This document shows, in pieces, positions 36,947 to 46,294 of a stretch of DNA of 64,000 bases. Location: assembly GCA_949987565.1 (NCBI GenBank), contig OX465118.1:3996538-4060537 (forward strand), given 5' to 3'. Made by a program: the position numbers and the translations under genes. This DNA is from Luidia sarsii. Lineage: Eukaryota; Echinodermata; Asteroidea; Paxillosida; Luidiidae. Numbering within the stretch: position 1 is the stretch's first letter; every line of letters starts with the position of its first letter. The notes beneath the pieces are model-generated. The model worked only from the letters and a program-made list of their open reading frames with translations, searched no databases and was not told the origin of the DNA.

Positions 36947-37255
36947 TCGTTGGTAAAAACTGTTCAGGAGTCCGAAATGAGCATAGAAAATCATTTAATC
37001 GAAAATCGGAGGGAACTATTCTTGAAAAAACAATTATGTCTGCAAATAGGTTATCGGTTGTCCAAACCAAGTCAAGAGACTGAGAGGAGTACGGAAAAAT
37101 GATTGAAAAGGAATTCGGATGGATTTTTTGGTTGAAAAATAAAATTGTCTGGAAATAGAGAATCGTTGGTTAAAAACTGTTCAGGAGTCCAAAAAGAGTA
37201 TAGAAAACCATTTAAAAGGAAATTGGAAGGAATTATTCTTGAACAAAAATTGTCT

Positions 37256-37555
37256 GCGAAGAGTTATGGGGCGAGTCTGGTACGGGTTTGGCATATGATA
37301 GCTACGTGGGATAAATTGCAGGAAAAGGCGCAACCTCACCTGATCTTACTGCCTAACAGAACTAAATGACGTCCACACTAGAAGTAGAAAGCGGGAGTTG
37401 CAGGTTTTAATCCCGCCCGAGCTGCCTGATTTTTTTTTTTCATCAGGCATCGGCAAAGCACCGAGTATTCAGTGTTTGTTATAATTTTTTTATATCAAGC
37501 AGGGCAAACCCTCATTAAATCAAAACCAGACTTCCCTGAGGCCTAACAGTAACAG
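37256..37555. other. Post-satellite stretch with a tRNA-like T-arm and T-run (possible SINE tail)
   Basis: No protein gene. At about 37,391-37,418 there is a T-arm/B-box-like segment (GCAGGTTTTAATCCCGC). It is followed by TGCCTGAT, a 10-base T-run and the complementary ATCAGGCA (37423-37449), which would act as a pol III terminator. This could be the 3' end of a tRNA-derived SINE, but I cannot find an A box with confidence. Confidence 0.3.
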
Positions 37556-37928
37556 TGTGGTTGTCTTTTCCACAAATAAACTAAAAGAATTTAGATGGGC
37601 CACTTGCCGAATGTAAACTAAATAATGATATTGAAAACGAGCAGCGGAACCCTGCCGTGGTAAGTGTCATAGCTGTATGCTACTGCCAATAAACTCACCA
37701 CGACAATGTTCCGTGCTGTCGAAGACTTAGGCTTTTATTCGTTAGCAGCTCCAATTGTGCAGTCAGTGGTCGAGGTGCGTGTGCGTGTGTGAGCTCGGGC
37801 GACTGGTCCTTTTATATACATAGACCTGCTCGGCCTCTTACGCAATCTCACGCACAGAAAGAAATGGACCACAAAAGGAGAAAGGAATGGGCGACACCTG
37901 GTCGCAATTTAATGTTTATGTCACTACA
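37556..37928 (-). repeat. 3' LTR of the CsRn1-like element
   Basis: 373 bp from TGTGGTTGTC to CACTACA on the plus strand. It holds an AATAAA-type signal (plus-strand TTTATT at 37733-37738) and a TATA-like block (TTTATATACATAG). It diverges from the other LTR mainly at 37,690-37,745. Confidence 0.92.
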
Positions 37929-37945
37929 TAAGCCTCCCCCAGATT
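37929..37945 (-). promoter_or_regulatory. Polypurine tract
   Basis: The plus strand TAAGCCTCCCCCAGATT reads on the minus strand as a G/A-rich run (GGGGGAGGCTTA) ending exactly at the 3' LTR. This is the expected primer for second-strand synthesis. Confidence 0.75.
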
Positions 37946-38125
37946 GCTGGAGGAAAAATAAAACAATCCAAAATAAATATATTTCATTATCTTATTGCTT
38001 TAACATATCGTTTAGGCCATTTTACTTTTCTTCCTGCTTTTGTTGTAAAATGAAGATTTTTTCGGCTGGGGACGGTACAGGTATTTCTATCTAATCTGGC
38101 ACAGATTTTGATAATGGTAATGGTT

Positions 38126-38169
38126 CTCATTTTGAATCACCATCCAATAGGATGGTGATTCAAAATGAG
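38126..38169. repeat. Perfect 20-bp hairpin at the end of the CsRn1-like integrase
   Basis: The arms CTCATTTTGAATCACCATCC (38126-38145) and its exact complement (38150-38169) flank the 4-base loop AATA. The right arm encodes the integrase C-terminus on the minus strand (VAHFES), so the left arm is the inverted copy. Confidence 0.95.
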
Positions 38170-39361
38170 CGACTTTTAGTCTATTGAGACGGACAGTATC
38201 AAGTTTACCATTAATATCGAGCACAAAATACTTGTCTTTACGATCCAGCACTTTAAAAGGACCTTTATATGGTGGTTGCAGTGGTTTGCGTACTGCATCT
38301 ACTCTATCCCATACGTGAGTATACAGTTTGCTAACTCTTTATCAATGTGGGATTTTGTTGCATTAAGTCTACTAAGTGCGGGTTGGAGTTTGTTCATCGT
38401 TGCCTTTAATTTGTCATCAAAATTGGTAGGATCAGGTATGGTTGTGGTATCGGCATGCACGATAAGTTCGCCAGGTAATGTCAGTGTGGTACCAAAAACC
38501 ATCTCGGCAGCACTGCATTGAATATCAGCTTTGTGTGTTGCACGAATAATGATCAAAATGAGTGGTAAATTGTCTACCCATTCAGTAGACGAGGGAGACG
38601 TTCTTATTGCAGTCTTTAATTGACGATGGAACCTTTCTACTACACCGTTTTCAGATGGATGGTATGCTGTAGTCCTTAGTCTCTTTGATCCTAGTAACTG
38701 TCCTAATTGACGAAACATTTGTGATTCGAACTGAGACCCTCTATATGTTGTACAAAGGAACTCCGAATATCGGTATCCATCTAGAAACAAAAGCTCGTGT
38801 GATAGTTTCAGCTTGAATGTTAGGAATTGGTACGGCTTCTGGCCAACGAGTGAATCTATCTACTATTGTCAAAAGATATGAACACTCTCGCGCTGGAGGT
38901 AAAGGTCCAACGATATCCATGTGGATGTGAGTGAATCGCGCATCTGGTCGAGGAAAACGTAATATGGGTGCTACAGTATGGCGATGCACTTTAACTTTTT
39001 GACAAGTCAAGCATGTTTTGGCCCAGTTATGAACATCGCGATTTATTGATGGCCACACAAATCGCTGTGTTAGCATACGTTGAGAAGCGCGAATGCCTGG
39101 GTGGGACAATGAATGAAATGATCTGAAAATTTCCCGTCTGATTTTGAGCGGAACATATGATCGTGCGGTGCCAGATGAAACGTCGCATACAAGAGTCTTG
39201 CTTGACGTATATGAAGCCACATTCTGAAACTTAAGAGACGATTTCTTTCGGAGTTTTTTTAAACTCATCATCGCTCTCTTGTTCAGTTGCAAGTTCATCA
39301 AAATCAACCGCGCAATGTGGTGGGGAATCAAATGCGTCGATTTCGCAGCGTGAAAGCGCAT
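38150..39361 (-). pseudogene. Integrase of the CsRn1-like element, broken
   Basis: Integrase inserts the retroelement cDNA. Visible in order are the HHCC zinc-binding region (HSLSHPGIRASQ ... CLTCQK, near 39,100-38,995), the first catalytic Asp in HMDIVGPL (near 38,915), a frameshift near 38,760, a TTYRGSQFES segment, the catalytic Glu context HPSENGVVERFHRQLK near 38,640, and a C-terminal GPF-type module (YKGPFKVLDRKDKYFVLD) near 38,240. In TTYRG the second catalytic Asp is replaced by Tyr (codon at 38743-38745), so the enzyme would be dead even without the frameshift. The frame closes near the 20-bp hairpin at 38,126-38,169. Confidence 0.85.
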
Positions 39362-39364
39362 CCG

Positions 39365-40850
39365 CGACTATATTGTTACTTCCACTGATATGACAAATGT
39401 CGGTGGTAAATTGTGAAATATAATCTAAATGTCTGATTTCACGTGGCGAGTACTTGTCCAGATTCGCGTTAAATGCATGTACCTATGCTTTATGATCAGT
39501 AAAGATATTTAAAATACGTGCTAAATATAAAAGTGCTTTATATTTAGGTAAACCGCTAATAATTCTCTGCCGAATGTGCTGTAGCAAGTTTCTGTTGGTT
39601 GCAAACGTTTGGGGAAAAAATGCGAGCGGTTCCCAATTCGAATTTACAAATTGTTGTAGTACTGCACCTATAGCGACATTAGATGCGTCAGTGGTAACAC
39701 TTAACGGAACGTCGGTTCGGGGATGAGAGAGCAATGTAGCTTGAGCTAATGCTTCTTTACTTTCTCTGAAAGCGACAAGTTCCGTTTGGGATAATTCAAT
39801 AGGACACTTTTTCTTGCCCTCTTTTGGTTTCAAGATGTCGGTTAGGGGTTGTAACATGTGTGCACACGATGGAATAAAACGGCGATAAAAGTTGATTAAA
39901 CCCAAGTAGTTACGCAACTGGCGAATGGATTTTGGAACCGGAAATCGGTTAATAGTTTCAATTTTCTCTTGTAAGGGGTAACACCGTTAGCATTTACGAA
40001 ATGACCCAAAAAGCTTACTTCATCAACTCCGAAAACACATTTGGCAGGATTTACAACTACACCCAAATCTTTCAATCGTTGGAATAGTTGTTGTAAATGA
40101 CAGTAGTGTTCCGGTCTGCCACTACTAGCAACAAGTAGATCATCAATGTAATCATAAACGAATGGTAAGCCACGCAGAACTTTTCTGAGGCCAAATGGCA
40201 TTCGTACAAATTCAAACAAGCCAAATGGTGTCGTGATTGCCGTTTTTTGGAACATCACTGGCTTCTATTGGTATTTGATGATATGCTCGTATCAAGTCTA
40301 TCTTAGAGAATATTGTTTTACCCCGCAGTGACATAGTGAAGTCATGAATGTGTGGAATTGGGTATCTATTGGGTATTGTCGCTGCATTAAGTGCGCGATA
40401 GTCTCCGCACAGACGCCAGTCACCAGTTTTCTTTGGTACCATGTGAAGAGGGGTTGCCCAACTGCTTTTCGAGGGTCGCACAATTTCTAATTGCAACATG
40501 TGATCGAATTCTTGCTTAGCTATTTTCAAACGGTCATTTGCCAAACGACGTGGCCGAGCGTGAACAGGAGGCCCTTCGGAGCGTATATGATGCGTCACGC
40601 TGTGTTTAATCGCAGTGTCGCTATATTGCGGTTTGGTGATCTCCGGAAAATGCGGCAAATTATGAAATTCGGACACATTTGTATCAATACTGGGTACCGG
40701 CGATGTTGTATCAAAACCCATAATCGAAAGGGAAGTAACAGCATCAACCAGTTTACAGTGTTTTATATCTACTAATAACGCGTAGTGATTTAAGAAATCT
40801 GCTCCCAATATATCGGTTGCGTAACATCCGCCAAAAGAAAAACCCATCGA
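39365..40850 (-). pseudogene. Reverse transcriptase and RNase H of the CsRn1-like element, broken
   Basis: The protease-RT linker [15 protein letters not shown] is near 40,800. The RT follows with [35 protein letters not shown] (catalytic Asp), then a frameshift near 40,250, FVRMPFGL and the active-site YIDD at about 40,140-40,162. Just before YIDD the alignment jumps from MPFGLR to VLRGLPFVYDY, so roughly ten residues seem deleted. Another frameshift near 39,920 precedes YLGLINFYRRFIP. RNase H begins with SVTTDASNVAIGAVLQQ (near 39,700), reaches FTDHKA near 39,490, and continues in degraded frames to about 39,370 (ISGSNNIVADALSR). Domain order and spacing are standard for Ty3/gypsy. Confidence 0.87.
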
Positions 40851-40929
40851 AATACGCGTCGTAATCCGAAATTCAGAGTAATGGATTTTTCGACGTAAGT
40901 CCGAATAAAAGTTTTATTCGCGGCTTGCA

Positions 40930-41735
40930 AAGAAAATTGAACGGTTGATTACGATCTCTGATAGTTGCGGGATATACACTTAAATACGCGCCTGTATCAA
41001 TAGACCATGTAAGTCTCGTGGTGAAAAAGGTCACCGTACACTTCCGGGCACCTCCGCGCCGCCTGCTATAGGAGATTAACGCATGCCCAATTTTTAATGC
41101 ATTATTACATAATGAAGAAAGTCTCTTTCTAACTAAAAACCCAGATTTGTGGATTAAGTATATTAAACATATCAGAATGAGCAAAAAAAAAAATACACAA
41201 AATGAGAATAAGGCAGAGAAAACAAATAAATATAACCCGACCTTCATCTTCCGGTTGTAAGTACAGTATTGTGAATACGGCCCGACTATGGTACGCGACG
41301 TGAGTATTACTAACTACTTGTATCGCGCCGAAGATTGTGTGGTTCGCATTCGGGCAAGAAAAGCGCCTTGTACTGTACTGTACATGTGGATACCGTACAT
41401 GTAAACAAAATAATACAAAATCAAAACACAAACGTGAAAACGTGCAAAATCACGTACTTTACACATTGTATTTTAATATTTTATTCCTATGAGACAATTC
41501 CAATTTTTTAAACTGCTTCAATCGGCGCGATACAAAATATTTTAACAAAAACGTTCGACGCTCCACGCTTTACCTCCTATACGAGGAGCCCGGAAGTCAG
41601 GAATCTCGCGGTAATACGTACATTCTCGAGGCCAACTTACACGGTCTATTAGGAAATGCGCACCTGTGGTTTTATCGGCAACGCATATTCGACGACTCTG
41701 CTTAAATTTGCCAGACAATTCAGCCGTCATTAATC
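40930..41735 (-). pseudogene. Aspartic protease of the CsRn1-like element, split by an insertion
   Basis: The protease would mature Gag-Pol. Its N-terminal part (RRICVADKTTGAHFLI) ends at 41,649, and the active-site Asp-Thr-Gly part (DTGAYLSVYPATIRDRN) resumes at 41,000. The 648-bp inverted-repeat element at 41,001-41,648 lies precisely between the Ile and the catalytic Asp. Confidence 0.85.
41001..41648. mobile_element. 648-bp inverted-repeat element inserted in the CsRn1 protease
   Basis: The left end TAGACCATGTAAGTCTCG and the right end ...CTTACACGGTCTA are inverted repeats (12 of 13 bases). A second inverted pair lies inside (ACTTCCGGGCACCTC at about 41,040 and GAGGAGCCCGGAAGT at about 41,584). 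I see no transposase, so it is a non-autonomous MITE-like element. No clear target-site duplication is left: removing 41,001-41,648 leaves an uninterrupted protease reading frame. Confidence 0.75.
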
Positions 41736-41760
41736 GCTTGCGTTCTTTTTTGACTTGTTT

Positions 41761-42575
41761 TGTACATGGTGAATTACATCACTTAGCCTTGCTGCCGAAT
41801 CGCCAGTGATACCAGCAGTGATCGCCTTCATGTATTGTCGGTGTTAGTGAAGTGCACGGTCGACTTGTACGTGGCTTACTACCGCCGCGACCATGACTAC
41901 GACTATTGCGGGTACGTTTGTCACGATATCAACTATTGGATCTGTCATGCATTTCATTTGCTAGCTTTTCTACACGTTCCGTTAGTTGTGAGATTAGCTT
42001 ATACAATTCCGATGTGCTTGACGTTGTGGCTACTGCGTCAGAAGATACAGAGGATGCAGCAATTTGAGATGTAAAAGGAGTAGTTTCCAAAACTCTATCG
42101 GCTACAACTGCCAGTTGGTCTATAGGCACAGTGTCCCTTATCGGTGCTAATATGAGCTGTACGTTAGTCGGCAAGTGCTGTAAAAACAACTGTTTAAGGA
42201 TACTTTCTTCTAAGGAATGATCACCTTACAATTGTCTCATGCGGCGCAGGAGTTGAGTAGGTTTACGGTCACCTAATTCTTCGGCAATTAAAAGTTGGTG
42301 TAAACGAAGTTGCTCTGACACAGAGGTGAGCTTAATTAATTCCGCTTTAAGTGTGTCGTATGGCTTATCTTCATGCAGGAGTTTGCAACAACAGGTCGCG
42401 AACTTATAAGGCAAATTCAGGTTGCAAAGCGGCAACGACAAAAGCAAACTTTGTCGATTGTTGAGTTATACCTCTCAATTGTCGTAAACTGGGCTTCAAC
42501 TTGAGCAAACCAAATTCGCGCATCATTAGGCCAAAAGGGTGGTAATTTCAGGCCTATACCGCAAACTGATGGCTA
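41761..42575 (-). pseudogene. Gag of the CsRn1-like element, broken
   Basis: Gag forms the RNA-packaging particle. The N-terminal part reads [21 protein letters not shown] (about 42,545-42,485). Frameshifts separate it from [20 protein letters not shown] and [18 protein letters not shown] (42,370-42,226), and then from FLQHLPTNVQLILAPIRD and ADRVLE (42,189-42,090). The nucleic-acid-binding knuckle near 41,820-41,761 has Cys-x2-His then Cys-x3-Cys, the unusual CHCC type of CsRn1 elements. A stop codon (TGA) lies just before the third ligand. Confidence 0.82.
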
Positions 42576-43314
42576 ACTACCGTATGTCGGACGCGGAAGT
42601 TTTGTTTTCTTCCCCTGTACTCTTGTTTCTGGAGGGAAAAAAATACAAATAGGTAAAATAATACACACAGTAAAATAATTATGTCACTAGTTATCCAATT
42701 CTGCACACAAGGCTTGTGTATCTAGCTGGAAAGAACGGCAGAGTTCTGTAAACCACTTTCTTTTCAGGATTGAGGTTGCGTGCAGCCAGTCGTACAATAA
42801 TTGAGCAAAGTCGTTACGCAACGACGTATTGTGGCGGCCGGACCTGGCTTTGGGTTTGCTTGGTTTGCGCACAGAGGTACTAGGTATGCCAAGAAAGCGT
42901 GGGTGGTCTTACTCCGAGCTGAATTGTTTTGTTGAATGCTCTAATACGCTTATTGATATCGTCAAGCACACTATCCAGTTGCTTTTGATTGTAGCGCTAT
43001 TCTAATTCTTCCGACAGAATTGGCGAAGATAGTTGTCTACTGGCCTGGAATTTCGCGAAAGAAACTGGGCCGGTACCACTGACAAAATGGTGGCTGGTCG
43101 GCTTGCCAAAATACGCTCCTGGAAATGGTTCAATGCCACAAATGTGTCTGCCAACCAGTCCGATAATTTTAATACTCTCGAATGAGAGTGTGTCGCCTTT
43201 ACAAAAGTAGTCAAATTGTTTATGCCTGCAGCCAACTTGATTATTCTTATCGAAAGAATATGCCCTAGAATCTGCAACAGGTATAACTGTCTTACAGCAG
43301 GTTAATTGCGAGTT

Positions 43315-43337
43315 CATATCACGTCTGGGTCACCAAT
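43315..43337 (-). promoter_or_regulatory. Primer-binding site, tRNA-Trp
   Basis: The plus-strand TTCATATCACGTCTGGGTCACCA matches the 3' end of animal tRNA-Trp including CCA, with two differences in 23 bases by my recollection of the tRNA. It lies one base from the 5' LTR, the normal position for priming of minus-strand cDNA. Confidence 0.85.
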
Positions 43338-43338
43338 T

Positions 43339-43720
43339 TGTGGTCGTCTTTTCCACAAATAAACTAAAAGAATTTAGATGGGCCACTTGCCGAATGTAAA
43401 CTAAATAATAATAATTGAAGACGAGCAGCGGAACCCTGCCGTGGTAAGTGTCTTAGCTGTATGCTACTGCCAATAATTTAAACTCACCACGACACCACGT
43501 GCTGTCGAAGACGTGGGCTATAGTATTATTTGTAAGCAGCTCCAATTGTGCAGTCAGTGGTCGAGGTGCGTGTGCGTGTGTGAGCTCGGGCGACTGGTCC
43601 CTTTATATACATAGACCTGCTCGGCCTCTTACGCAATCTCACGCGCAGAAAGAAATGGACCACAAAAGGAGAAAGGAATGGGCGACACCTGGTCGCACTT
43701 TTAATGTTTATGTCACTACA
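43339..43720 (-). repeat. 5' LTR of the CsRn1-like element (promoter)
   Basis: 382 bp, TGTGGTCGTC to CACTACA on the plus strand. Read on the minus strand it has a TATA box (TATATAAAG, plus-strand 43602-43609) and a CA/GT-rich segment downstream. A few indels distinguish it from the left LTR. Confidence 0.92.
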
Positions 43721-44636
43721 ACAGTACATGCAGTTATGTTCCTTTTTGGCATAAGTTTTGACCAACACAGAAGAAGGCTCCACGTATTTCAGACTTGGTG
43801 AAGTCTAAGATATGGGCCAAAGACTTCCATGGACATGCCTTAATTGGCATGTTTGAAATTAGATAGTCACAAGTAAAAGATGAAGAAAATTACTCCCGAA
43901 ATACATACAATTGTCAAGCCTCCATGTATTAACAGATTGATTAACAACAAAAATGTGTCTGTAAACTGTCTAAAAAGCGAGAGCGTCAGTCAAGCCGCCG
44001 TTTCACAGTGGCTGTGGCCCAGATACCGGACACGTCTTGTGTTTCTTCCCTCGATCATTATAGAATAATTGGAAGTATGAGAGTAAATCGATTCAATATT
44101 TTTTTGGAAAAAAAAGACTATTAGATTAAAAACACCAAGGGGAAAACAGGAATAATAATTTTGCGTTCACAAACGAACCATGTAGCTTCGAGCAATTAGG
44201 AGCCAGGTTTGCGCGTGTAGTAGCTTCGAGCAAGGAGCCAGGTTTGCTCGTAGGGTCGCCAGTGCAAACCTAAGCATGCGGGTTTGCGCGTGGGGTCGCC
44301 AGCGCAAACCTAAGCATGCGCACGCAAACTCGAGTTGGTAGGCGAGGTTAGTGCTCACACTAGTCACAGCGGCAATCAGAGGTTTGCGCAAAATCCGAGG
44401 TTTGCGCTCAACATCACTGCAACTACTGACTACTGTAGTAGTACTAGTACTACTAAGTACTAGTACTAGTAGTAGTAGTAGTTAGTAGGCCTACTAGTAC
44501 TAGTAACTAGTACTCCGTACTCGTACTAGTACTATACTAGTAGTAGTACTACTACTCATACCACTAGTCACTACATAATAGCTACATGTAGCTCTCAACT
44601 GAATATCTTCTGCTTGCTGTCCAAGTCTTACCTCCA

Positions 44637-44775
44637 TGGTCTAACCATAGACCTGGAGGAAAAAACAAATGGACTGCCAACTCCAGCGGGCGCGCTATGC
44701 GTTGCGTGCAAACATGTTCCGTCGAGCGAGGTTCAGAACTTCCAGGCACAGAAAACTTCCGGTTGACCTTTGACA
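44637..44775 (-). repeat. Dispersed repeat, copy 1
   Basis: This is the inverted counterpart of 59,889-60,001. They share blocks including CCATAGACCTGGAGG, CTGCCAACTCCAGCGGGCG and ACTTCCAGGCACAGAAAAC. The edge holds a short hairpin, GGTCTAACCATAGACC (44639-44654). An ETS-like ACTTCCGG/CCGGAAGT site is conserved. It may be a MITE or a SINE-like element. Confidence 0.75.
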
Positions 44776-45019
44776 CTTTCTAACGCATAGAGTTTGTGCT
44801 TGACGACCGGCATCCTATTGCAGCTACGCCACTATTTTGCCTCGGAAACCCATATTTTTTCTTTTAAACCTTCCAAAATGGACTTAATAGACAGCATACA
44901 AGTATGTTCTGAGATATAGAAACAAAAATGTTATAAATAAGATCGACAACTGTTCTAAAATTTGGGGCAAAGTTTTTGTGAATTGAAATTCGCGCGTTCC
45001 AATCTTAGGTCTCGGATCT

Positions 45020-45070
45020 TAGTTGCGATGACCGTAATTACCCTCACCCTCCCGGCGCTCGGAAACCTAT
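45020..45070. repeat. Isolated end of the foldback (MULE-like) family
   Basis: TAGTTGCGATGACCGTAA, then CCCTCACCCTCCCG and GCTCGGAAACC, line up with the TAGTTGCGGTAACCGTAA...CCCTCATCCTCCCG...GTCGGAGACC terminus of the elements at 58,250 and 60,166. It is about 80% alike over 50 bp with no partner nearby. Confidence 0.6.
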
Positions 45071-45582
45071 ACATCGTGTTGATATTATGTCGCATTAGGA
45101 AGGATTAGTGCCAAAATGTACACTTATTTTATTATTTCATTAACAACAGCTTCCTTAATTTGTACTGTATTGTCCACAAGCACACAAACATACAGTCACA
45201 AAAAAATAATCTGAGAAAAAACCGAGAAATCATCATTAACAATAACAAGTGTAAACCTTTTAATTTAAGAATTGTGAATTGATGTGTATGACATTGACAA
45301 TGAGTGACATAATTATATTATGACAGAGACCAACATCATCACACATAAGGGCAGGGAATCTACTCTATACAGTACATGTACCAAACCTAGTTTTGGCAAT
45401 CATTTCACAATTTTTTCATAGGCAGATAGTGTACAATAATAATGAAAAGGAGTGTTTTCTGTTTTCCCCTTAAATAATTTCTTTTGTAACCACCTTCTGG
45501 TTGGAGTACATGATAAAAAAGTTCCCAGTACATCTTGAAAGGTTAACATAATACATGTACATAATCCCATTCATATTTTCAG

Positions 45583-45672
45583 GCAGAGATAAATGATGAG
45601 TTCCTGGCATACTTAGATGAACCTTGGCCTGAGGAGGAGAAATCAAGCACTTCAGCAGGGAACATTACTGAA
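45583..45672 (+). CDS. Unknown multi-exon gene, exon A (partial gene)
   Basis: A 30-codon exon preceded by a pyrimidine-rich acceptor (CATATTTTCAG) and followed by a GTTAGT donor. It reads AEINDEFLAYLDEPWPEEEK... and ends in phase 0, and only this frame is open. It joins in phase to exon B at 46,986. The intron between them (45,673-46,985) contains the Penelope-like fragment. Upstream exons and the start codon are not identified. I do not recognise the protein; this acidic part has no known domain. Confidence 0.6.
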
Positions 45673-45718
45673 GTTAGTGTTGTGTGCAATTCTACCAGTA
45701 CCACCCCCAAGAATTTTA

Positions 45719-46294
45719 AACCACAACATTATTCTCCACACTTCAGATCGTCTGGCTGAAGCCATTCCTAATTCGCCTGTTTTGGCTTTCAGGCGCCCCC
45801 GTAACCTGCGTGACTTAATTGTCCGAGCAGAGGTTCCCCCTTTGGACTCTTCACCTCCAACCAAATTTGGTACATTTAAGTGTACCTCGAAATGCATTGT
45901 TTGCAAGACACATGTCAAGGAAATAGACTCTTTCAATGGACATTCTTCTGGAACTATCCACACGACCTATGGCTCTATCACGTGCACTACCTCAAACATC
46001 ATATACCTCATCTCTTGTAGAGTTTGTAATATTCAGTATGTTGGCGAGACAAAAAACACCCTCAAAAAACGAATCTATGGCCATAGGTCTACCATCAAAA
46101 CCGGTAAAATGGACACTCCTGTTGGGTATCACTTCAATCTCCCTGATCATTCGATATCAGATATGAGTGTACTGGGCATAGAATCACTTGGTCACCGTAG
46201 TAATGCTGTCCGTCTTAGCCGTGAGAAAATGTGGATGAAGCGTCTTCGGACTATTCAACCACATGGTCTCAACATCCAGGAGGGCAATGACTAA
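45719..46294 (+). pseudogene. Penelope-like GIY-YIG endonuclease domain
   Basis: The open frame to 46,294 ends in a GIY-YIG nuclease that nicks the target for PLE insertion. Visible segments are AFRRPRNLRDLIVRAEV (the conserved PLE segment after the RT), a Cys cluster (CTSKCIVC), the nuclease core NIIYLISCRVCNIQYVGET (its paired Tyr and Gly residues form the GIY-YIG-type signature), then the catalytic-Arg helix LKKRIYGHRSTI and the end motif REKMWMKRLRTIQPHGLN. The PLE-type Cys/His motif before the core and the end motif separate it from bacterial GIY-YIG nucleases. The frame runs upstream of 45,719 into host sequence, so the apparent Met at 45,617 is not a real start. The RT half is absent. 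Confidence 0.85.

Larger units (their letters stand above)
8048..37255. repeat. Main satellite array: ~107-bp monomers in higher-order repeats
   Basis: About 29 kb of head-to-tail monomers of 103-108 bp, roughly 29% GC. On the plus strand one representative monomer is about 64% purine by my count. The most constant segments are CTGTTCAGGAGTCCGAAAGG, TAGAAAATCATT and AAAAGGAAATCGGAGGG. Nearly every monomer ends in a T-run, GTTG and an A-run (such as TTTTTTTGTTGAAAAAAA). Several monomer classes recur in fixed order: TCTCAAAATAGAAAATCG; TCTCCCGGTAGCGAATCG; TCTCGCGTTAGCGAATCG; and a trio of a monomer ending GGGAATTATTCTT, one containing GATGTCTGCAAATAGG with CAAGTCGAGAGACCGAG, and one containing TCTCCAAATAGAGAATCG with GGAGCTTAG. 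Short open frames in it (up to 132 codons) are translations of monomers, not genes. A centromeric or heterochromatic role is possible but not shown. Confidence 0.96.
37556..43720 (-). mobile_element. CsRn1-like Ty3/gypsy LTR retrotransposon, degraded
   Basis: The LTRs are 37556-37928 and 43339-43720 (TG...CA ends), flanked by ACAG at 37552-37555 and 43721-43724. On the minus strand the 5' LTR is the right one. The primer site beside it is complementary to the 3' end of tRNA-Trp, and a G-rich polypurine tract adjoins the left LTR. The order is gag, protease, RT, RNase H, integrase. A CHCC-type gag knuckle (HCWYHWRFG...CNSPC), the tRNA-Trp primer and a 4-bp target duplication are the published hallmarks of the CsRn1 (Kabuki) group. 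Gag, RT and integrase carry frameshifts, a stop, a deletion and a catalytic substitution, and a 648-bp element interrupts the protease. The LTRs differ by several substitutions and indels, so the insertion is old. Confidence 0.9.
43721..45582. other. Intergenic or intronic stretch with local repeats
   Basis: No coding exon is recognised. It holds a degenerate minisatellite at about 44,165-44,410 (GGTTTGCGCG and GGGTCGCCAG recur), a TACTAG/GTAGTA microsatellite at about 44,415-44,580, one copy of a dispersed repeat (44,637-44,775), and an isolated foldback-element end (45,020-45,070). The last 500 bp read as ordinary AT-rich intron up to the acceptor at 45,582. Confidence 0.5.

Noticed and set aside
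8048..37255. A CRISPR-like array
   Set aside because: The repeats are about 107 bp and contiguous, with no unique spacers, and the sequence is eukaryotic.
37280..37440. A tRNA gene near 37.4 kb
   Set aside because: Only a T-arm-like stem with one mismatch and a T-run are present; there is no acceptor or anticodon stem.
37551..43724. 5-bp duplication AACAG for the CsRn1-like element
   Set aside because: It requires the LTR to end in TAC instead of the normal TG...CA; with canonical ends the duplication is 4 bp (ACAG), which also suits the CsRn1 group.
45617..45718. Met-initiated start (MNLGLRRRNQ) for the GIY-YIG frame
   Set aside because: This part overlaps exon A and its splice donor in another frame and lies outside the Penelope-like similarity, so it is host sequence read through.
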